The notes below the pieces were generated by a model. That model saw only the letters and a program-made list of their open reading frames with translations, did no database searches and had not been told where the DNA came from. From Ancylobacter sonchi (GTDB lineage Bacteria; Pseudomonadota; Alphaproteobacteria; Rhizobiales; Xanthobacteraceae), in NCBI RefSeq assembly GCF_018390695.1, contig NZ_JAHBGF010000036.1, positions 310,001 through 374,000 of the forward strand: a stretch of 64,000 bases of DNA, given 5' to 3'. The position numbers were made by a program, and so were the translations under genes. How positions within the stretch are numbered: the stretch's first letter is position 1; every line of letters starts with the position of its first letter. Positions 63,218 through 64,000 of this stretch are shown piece after piece.

Positions 63218-64000
63218 ACTCACCCGCGCGACGTTGACGGAAAGCCCGCTCAAGGCTGTGCCCGCCTACACGGCCTCCGAACTTCTCGGGGTGATGAGCG
63301 CCCGCCTGCTGAAGGACGGCCAGACGGTGTTCGCCGGCGTCGGCATCCCGCTGCTCGCCGCCATCCTCGCGCAGAAGACCCACGCGCCGGGGCTCACCAT
63401 CCTGTTCGAGGGCGGCGTGATCGGTCCCTTCGTCGAGGCCGGCAAGCTGCCGCCGTCCACCAACGAGCAGCGCTGCACGCGGCGCGCCAACATGCTGGTG
63501 TCGATCACCGAAGTGCTGCTGATGCTCCAGCGCGGCTATGTCGATGTCGGCTTCATGGGCGGGGCGCAGATCGACCGCTACGGCAACCTCAACTCATCCT
63601 TCATCGGCGATGCCGACAACCCGAAGATCCGCCTGCCCGGCACCGGCGGCGGCAACGACATCGCCTCGCTGGCCGACATGATCGTCGCCATGAAGCACGA
63701 GAAGCGCCGCTTCGTGGAGAAGGTGGACTTCATCACCTCGCCCGGCTTCCTTGAAGGCGGCACCAGCCGCGCGGATGCCGGCCTGCCGGCGGGCGGCATG
63801 TTCCGCGTCGTCACCGATCTCGGCATCATGGGCTTCGACGAGGCGACGAAGGCGATGACGGTGGTGGCGCTGCATCCCGGCGTCACGCCACAGGCGATCA
63901 AGGACAATACCGGCTTCGAGCTGCCGGTACCGGCCGACGTGCCGGTGACCGAGCCGCCGAGCGACGTCGAGCTTGCCATCCTGCGCGAGCTCGACCCCCA
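63207..64000 (+). CDS. CoA-transferase subunit B, cut by the right window edge
   Basis: The open frame starts at ATG 63207 and runs off the edge, giving at least 264 residues. It begins MTTELTRATLTESP. The catalytic glutamate expected for this family is likely Glu68 in TILFEGGVIGP. GYVDVGFMGGAQIDRYGNLNS and KIRLPGTGGGNDIASLAD are standard subunit B features. It overlaps subunit A by 11 bases, so the two are coupled. Confidence 0.9.
   Translation, partial: MTTELTRATLTESPLKAVPAYTASELLGVMSARLLKDGQTVFAGVGIPLLAAILAQKTHAPGLTILFEGGVIGPFVEAGKLPPSTNEQRCTRRANMLVSITEVLLMLQRGYVDVGFMGGAQIDRYGNLNSSFIGDADNPKIRLPGTGGGNDIASLADMIVAMKHEKRRFVEKVDFITSPGFLEGGTSRADAGLPAGGMFRVVTDLGIMGFDEATKAMTVVALHPGVTPQAIKDNTGFELPVPADVPVTEPPSDVELAILRELDP

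Overview
The window is a GC-rich chromosomal segment of an alphaproteobacterium, most likely a member of the Hyphomicrobiales near Xanthobacteraceae. Three observations support this. The porin carries the ADLPVKAK mature start typical of Bradyrhizobium and Xanthobacteraceae porins. Core gene orders are those of this class: lptF-lptG-lptD-surA-pdxA-rsmA, yicC-gmk, mltG-fabF-acpP-fabG-fabD, rpsF-rpsR-DUF2232-rplI, and dnaB-alr-radA-cvpA-purF. Sites of the form TTAA-N7-TTAAC, the binding sequence of the alphaproteobacterial cell-cycle regulator CtrA, are also present. Assignment to genus is not possible from sequence reading alone.

Layout. 1-6.0 kb: a molybdopterin oxidoreductase running off the left edge, two tandem TerC-family membrane proteins, ndk, a small exported protein of unknown function, a structured intergenic stretch with its own terminator, and aqpZ. 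6.1-10.3 kb: a DinB-family protein, an ABC-F ATPase and a major porin. 10.6-12.6 kb: pepA-holC. 12.8-20.6 kb: one operon joining LPS export (lptF, lptG, lptD), the periplasmic chaperone surA, pdxA and rsmA. 20.6-27.1 kb, reverse strand: fabD-fabG-acpP-fabF-mltG-yicC-gmk, i.e. type II fatty acid synthesis, septal or tip glycan cutting, RNA turnover and GMP phosphorylation. 27.5-40.9 kb, forward strand: ribosomal proteins, a cyclopropane fatty acid synthase, the replicative helicase, alanine racemase, RadA, CvpA, PurF, and then a divergent EamA exporter/Lrp regulator pair. 40.9-41.9 kb: about 1 kb without genes, filled with a GA/CT-rich repeat family. 41.9-46.0 kb, reverse strand: nnrU, panB, a YfgM-like protein, a small lipoprotein and der. 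46.6-53.6 kb: a large TPR-glycosyltransferase fusion, an L,D-transpeptidase, a diguanylate cyclase, prfC, a YgiN-like monooxygenase and a YffB/ArsC-like protein. 53.7-64 kb: a likely catabolic region with coxG-coxS-coxM genes divergent from a five-gene branched-chain-amino-acid-type ABC transporter, a PLP enzyme and both subunits of a glutaconate-type CoA-transferase, the last cut by the right edge.

The most interesting signals are three exact TTAA-N7-TTAAC sites placed before dnaB, before a small exported protein, and in the long gap before the porin. Others are a structured RNA-like segment with its own terminator at 5.05-5.18 kb, a terminator hairpin containing the ribosome binding site of the next gene at 1.9 kb, the TPR plus Och1-like glycosyltransferase fusion, and the right-hand catabolic cluster. 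That cluster has two clean palindromic operators and molybdenum-hydroxylase genes without a catalytic subunit. No tRNA, rRNA, insertion sequence, prophage or CRISPR array was seen. All calls come from reading the sequence; no database search was run.
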